A stretch of 64,000 bases of DNA. It comes from Dolomedes plantarius (lineage: Eukaryota > Arthropoda > Arachnida > Araneae > Dolomedidae). The stretch is taken from positions 102,219,132 through 102,283,131 of the forward strand of contig OU015496.1 of NCBI GenBank assembly GCA_907164885.2, given 5' to 3'. Each line of letters starts with the position of its first letter. The first letter of the stretch is position 1. Both the position numbers and the translations under genes were made by a program. The notes below the pieces were generated by a model, which had not been told where the DNA came from, searched no databases, and saw only the letters and a list, made by a program, of their open reading frames with translations. Of the stretch, positions 60,640 through 64,000 are shown piece after piece.

Positions 60640-61200
60640 CAGTATATTCTATACACAGTAGGTTGAAGTACATTTTCTTGCGCATTAATGGCCCTGCATT
60701 AATGCGCATGTATAATTACAAATAAATAGACATTAATCCCGTATTTTTTAATGTATCCTTTTCGCAAAAAATGGGCTTTTGAATAGCCGCATTTGCTCTT
60801 TTCTTACTGCAGTCAAAATAAAATTAAAGTACCATATTTAACAAATTATGGAAACTATGAGGCGAATTTTGCCGCTAGCGTTAGATCAGACTCGGCAAAC
60901 ACTTAAACGTAGACGCCATTTTCAAAAGGACTATTCCTTTTCACTAATTCCCACTCTATGTCTTCATTGCGGCCGTATTCCTCGCGGGCACATATCTGTG
61001 GAAGCTGTCGGAAGAGGACATTGGGAAATGACGCGATCAAAGGAATTGCGACAAAAGAATCCACGATTGTGTAAAAAGGAATCCGAAGAAATAGAGAAAA
61101 GGAAAAGAATCAACAACGCCTCGACGCTTCGAATTCTCTTGATAATTGTCTTGATCCGTCTCTTGCATTGGAGGATTCAATAGATGTTGCCTTATAAAAT
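60637..61200 (+). repeat. Module M, copy 2
   Basis: GC-richer block inside the AT satellite, about 85-90% identical by eye to 58790-59440. Contains the open frame described next and ends at GTTGCCTTATAAAATGGA, after which satellite-flank sequence follows. Confidence 0.85.
60848..61183 (+). CDS. Unrecognised 111-aa open frame in module M
   Basis: ATG at 60848, stop after 61180. The product is very basic: a KRRRHFQKDYS segment, a central LCLHCGRIPRGHISVEAVGR segment with two Cys and two His, and a KKESEEIEKRKR helical-looking stretch, ending in a hydrophobic ILLIIVLIRLL tail. The Cys/His pair could bind metal but I recognise no family. The homologous frame in copy 1 is interrupted. It may be a remnant of an older transposable element or a host exon duplicated with the module. 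No splice signals are obvious. Probability of being expressed is low. Confidence 0.25.
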   Translation: METMRRILPLALDQTRQTLKRRRHFQKDYSFSLIPTLCLHCGRIPRGHISVEAVGRGHWEMTRSKELRQKNPRLCKKESEEIEKRKRINNASTLRILLIIVLIRLLHWRIQ

Positions 61201-62234
61201 GGAAAATGCAGCTTTGGCTGATATTTCCAGGGGCAACATTACTGTATTTCAGGAAGCAATTTATCATATTTTAAATGTAATAAAGGGATTGGGAAACAGA
61301 AATACATCGATAAATTTTAGTGAGTCCAATTATGGATTATATTATTGAATTATTACTAATAGAATAGTAGTGTTAATTATATAATATAATAATTAAAATT
61401 ATGTTTATTACAATAATAATTTTATTTCTATAGTAATAATAATGTTGTAATATACGCGGAGACGTAAAATACATGTATAATTCTATTAAGTTCATTTATG
61501 GAATATATTGCCCTTATTATTATTAATAAACTACTAATAATAATTTTTATACTCAAATTATGGAATATAGTATTACTAATATTATTAATAAAACATTACT
61601 ACTAATAAAATAATGTAATAATGTAACAATTATAAATATTAGAATAATTATTTTATTATTATAATAATAATATAATAATGAACTCGGGAACAAAAAATAG
61701 TTTTAGTAACGCATAATTTTAGTAAGTTCAATTATGTATTATATTACATTTATTATTAATAAAATAACACTAATAATAAAATAATATAATAATTAGTAAT
61801 TATATATATTATATAATAACTATAATATTATAATATACGCGGAGACGCAAATTACGTGTATAGTTCTATTGAGTTTCTTTATGGAATATATTGCCTTTAT
61901 TATTATTGATATACTAGTAATAATAATTTTTGTACTGCAATTATGGGATATATTATTACTAATATTATTAATAAAACACTGATACTAATAATATAATGCA
62001 ATAATGTAACAATTATATATATTAGAATAATTATTTCCTTTTAATAATAATAATAATATAGTAACGTGCTCGGGAACGAAAAATAGTTTTAGTAATCTAT
62101 AATTTTAGCAAGTTCAATTATGGATTATATTAATATAATAACAATAATAATAGAATATTATAATAATTAATAATTATATATTATAATAATTATGTTATTA
62201 CTATAATAATTATAGCCTAATAATATACTCTAAA

Positions 62235-63827
62235 TTATATTCTTATTAATTATTTCTATTTTATTAAGGCTAATTTTTCCGTATTCTTAGTGGCTAAGGA
62301 CTGAACAGCTTAATGAGGCATTATTTACTCAATTAGTCCATGTCTTCTGTTTGAATTTGCATATGAAAATCTTCTATTTGTTTTAAGAAACTTTTTTTCT
62401 GGATTAAAAAATTTAATATTATTTTTAAAAAGATAGATTTTTTTTAATGTATCAATCATCTTCATATAGTATTCCTACTTAAATACTTGTTAATTGAGTC
62501 TTCTTCATACTTTTTTCTTCAAGGGAATTTGACCATCGCTTTGCAAGATGTTTAATATTTGGAAACATTTATACGGCTTAGTTGTAAAAAAAAAATATAT
62601 ATAGAAAAATATTTAAATTTATTCACTTTTGGGACACAGTATTTCAAAACACCTTCTAACCAATTCTCAAGTAAAGGTTATTCAGATGATGGCTAGAATA
62701 GTAGATATTATATATTTTTGGAACTAAATTAATCTTGAAAATTTATTGAGTAAATGGAGCTATAAAAATCAATAGTTAATTCTTGTACAAAATTAATCAA
62801 TTTACTTCATTAATTATAGCAAAAAGAATCAATGATCTTGATTGATTCTTTCAAAAAAGAATGAACTGCGTGATTAATTATAACTAAAAGGTTACTTTAT
62901 TTCCTCCTTACAGACATACCGTTCTTTACTAAGTTTACTTTTATATAGATTTTCAAATGTACTTTCCAAAAGTTTTATTGATTCCATAAATTAAGACAGT
63001 TGTTATAAAAAAGCTGGTCACACATTAAAATTGTATTTCTTACTCAAAAATATTTCTTTCAAGTTATATTATTTTCATATAAATTCGATAAAATTTCATC
63101 GATTACTAATTCTTACGTATGTTTGTTATAAAATTTTCAATAGATGTAAAATGATTAGCATTCGTTAATATAGATAAAATATTCTATAGCAATCCACCAC
63201 GTAAAGCAAACCTAATATATATATTTAACAATTTCGTTGTTTATTCCTTCGTAAAAAAACAATTTCTAGGAAACAATTTTTCCTTGGCTTGTTCGTCGTT
63301 GAATAAAATGTTTCAAAGTTTAGAAAACAATTTGCAGTACTAGATAAAGCAGTTTAAAAGTTTTCCAAAAAATAAACTTCTACATTTTTCACCAATTACT
63401 TAAATCCGGTATGTCCAATTTGTACATGTTGACTTTCACTTTTTTTTACAGCAAAATAAAAAGAAGTAAAGACAGTAATAATGGAAAATAAATTGTTGGG
63501 AAGTCGAAATTTTGATTTTTATTGGAATACCCCCTCCCCCCCGAAAAAATCAAATTTAAATTCCTTCGAAATTATGCAAATTTGATTTTGTGCCTATTGA
63601 ATTGTTAGTGACTAACTATTCGTAGTTGTAATTTTCCTCTTTCGCTTTATTTAAACTCATTTGGTCTTACAACTCTTAATTGCTTAATATATTCTAATTT
63701 TGAAATGTATTTAAAAATATAGTAATGGGGATTTAACCCTATTGGATTGCAAAATCTCAAATTTACTAACCCTGCTACAAATATAAATTTTTTTTTTACC
63801 ACATTCCGTCTCACAAACATACAGTAC

Positions 63828-63830
<3 letters not shown>
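62235..63830. other. AT-rich non-coding stretch
   Basis: No gene or clear repeat. A C-run (about 63532-63542) is present. Nothing else recognised. Confidence 0.5.

Positions 63831-63831
<1 letters not shown>

Positions 63832-63894
<63 letters not shown>
63832..63894. repeat. (TA)n microsatellite
   Basis: Pure TA run near the right window edge. Confidence 0.95.
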
Positions 63895-63899
<5 letters not shown>

Positions 63900-63938
63900 A
63901 GGTATATATGTATAACATCATTTTAAATCCATCTAGAC

Positions 63939-64000
63939 CAGTGGTGTCCAACCTTTTAGCTTCCTTGGGCCACATTGAAAGATTACGAATTGTTTTGGGC
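63939..64000 (+). mobile_element. hAT-type MITE, left end, cut by window
   Basis: CAGTGGTGTCCAACCTTTTA followed by a GGGCCACATTGAAAG segment is the canonical left end of a hAT MITE of the same general type as 55384-55668. The presumed 8-bp target copy would be ATCTAGAC (63931-63938); the right end lies outside the window. Confidence 0.8.

Larger units (their letters stand above)
56110..62230. repeat. AT-rich satellite-like array, about 150-240 bp spacing
   Basis: A unit containing a GCAAAATACGTGTATAATTC-like word, then a TTCAATTATGGATTATATTA word, then TAATAATA-rich filler recurs about eleven times: near 56194, 56431, 58507, 58682, 60123, 60296, 60479, 61459, 61690, 61842 and 62072. Spacings are about 173-183 bp in some runs and about 150-240 bp in others. 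The array is interrupted by the modules and mobile elements listed separately. Strand orientation is constant. Not coding. Confidence 0.75.

Overview
The window is AT-rich eukaryotic DNA, most likely from an arthropod and probably a spider. I infer this from the recognisable coding remnants, which are Tc1/mariner transposases and non-LTR RNase H and zinc-knuckle domains of the kind common in spider assemblies, and from the dense (TA)n microsatellites, tRNA-derived SINEs and Helitrons. I find no convincing host gene, no bona fide tRNA or rRNA gene, no CRISPR and no prokaryotic-style operon. The one long intact reading frame belongs to a retrotransposon. The assignment to spiders is from memory of the families and was not searched.

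Layout. Positions 1-18.6 kb are old AT-rich sequence. They carry a strongly diverged repeat family near 1.1, 2.7, 7.2, 10.0, 15.2 and 17.9 kb, local tandem duplications (3.5-4.9, 6.7-6.95, 12.2-12.5 and 17.3-17.9 kb), SINEs, inverted-repeat MITEs and a 3' fragment of a non-LTR element (13.0-13.5 kb). At 20.5-27.6 kb there is a nest of insertions: a MITE, a repeat split by a Helitron with exact A/T junctions, a 5'-truncated non-LTR element with a 14-bp target-site duplication and an intact RNase H, and a mariner-like element with about 159-bp terminal inverted repeats (TIRs) and a broken transposase. At 28-35 kb come SINE-like pieces, a solo LTR, a minus-strand Helitron and a 1.1-kb inverted-repeat element whose core is a 105-bp tandem array.

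At 38.1-39.4 kb a pogo-type MITE and two different solo LTRs sit side by side in (TA)n tracts. At 43.0-48.7 kb a further (TA)n series carries a decayed Tc1 element and two deletion derivatives of mariner-like elements, one with TIRs of about 450 bp. At 49.7-55.7 kb there are two hAT-type MITEs with perfect 8-bp target-site duplications, an 81-bp-TIR MITE and a perfect 20-bp-arm palindrome. At 55.7-62.3 kb an AT-rich satellite-like array (spacing about 150-240 bp) alternates with duplicated modules, one holding an unrecognised 111-codon frame. The last 60 bases open another hAT-type end.

The parts do not form a pathway. They record repeated transposition in which TA-rich tracts were used as landing sites by several unrelated classes. 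The most unusual items are the TIR element with an internal satellite (33945-35041), the templated 27-bp palindromic insertion inside a Tc1 catalytic domain (44289-44346), the long-TIR mariner derivatives, and the satellite/module higher-order region at the right end.
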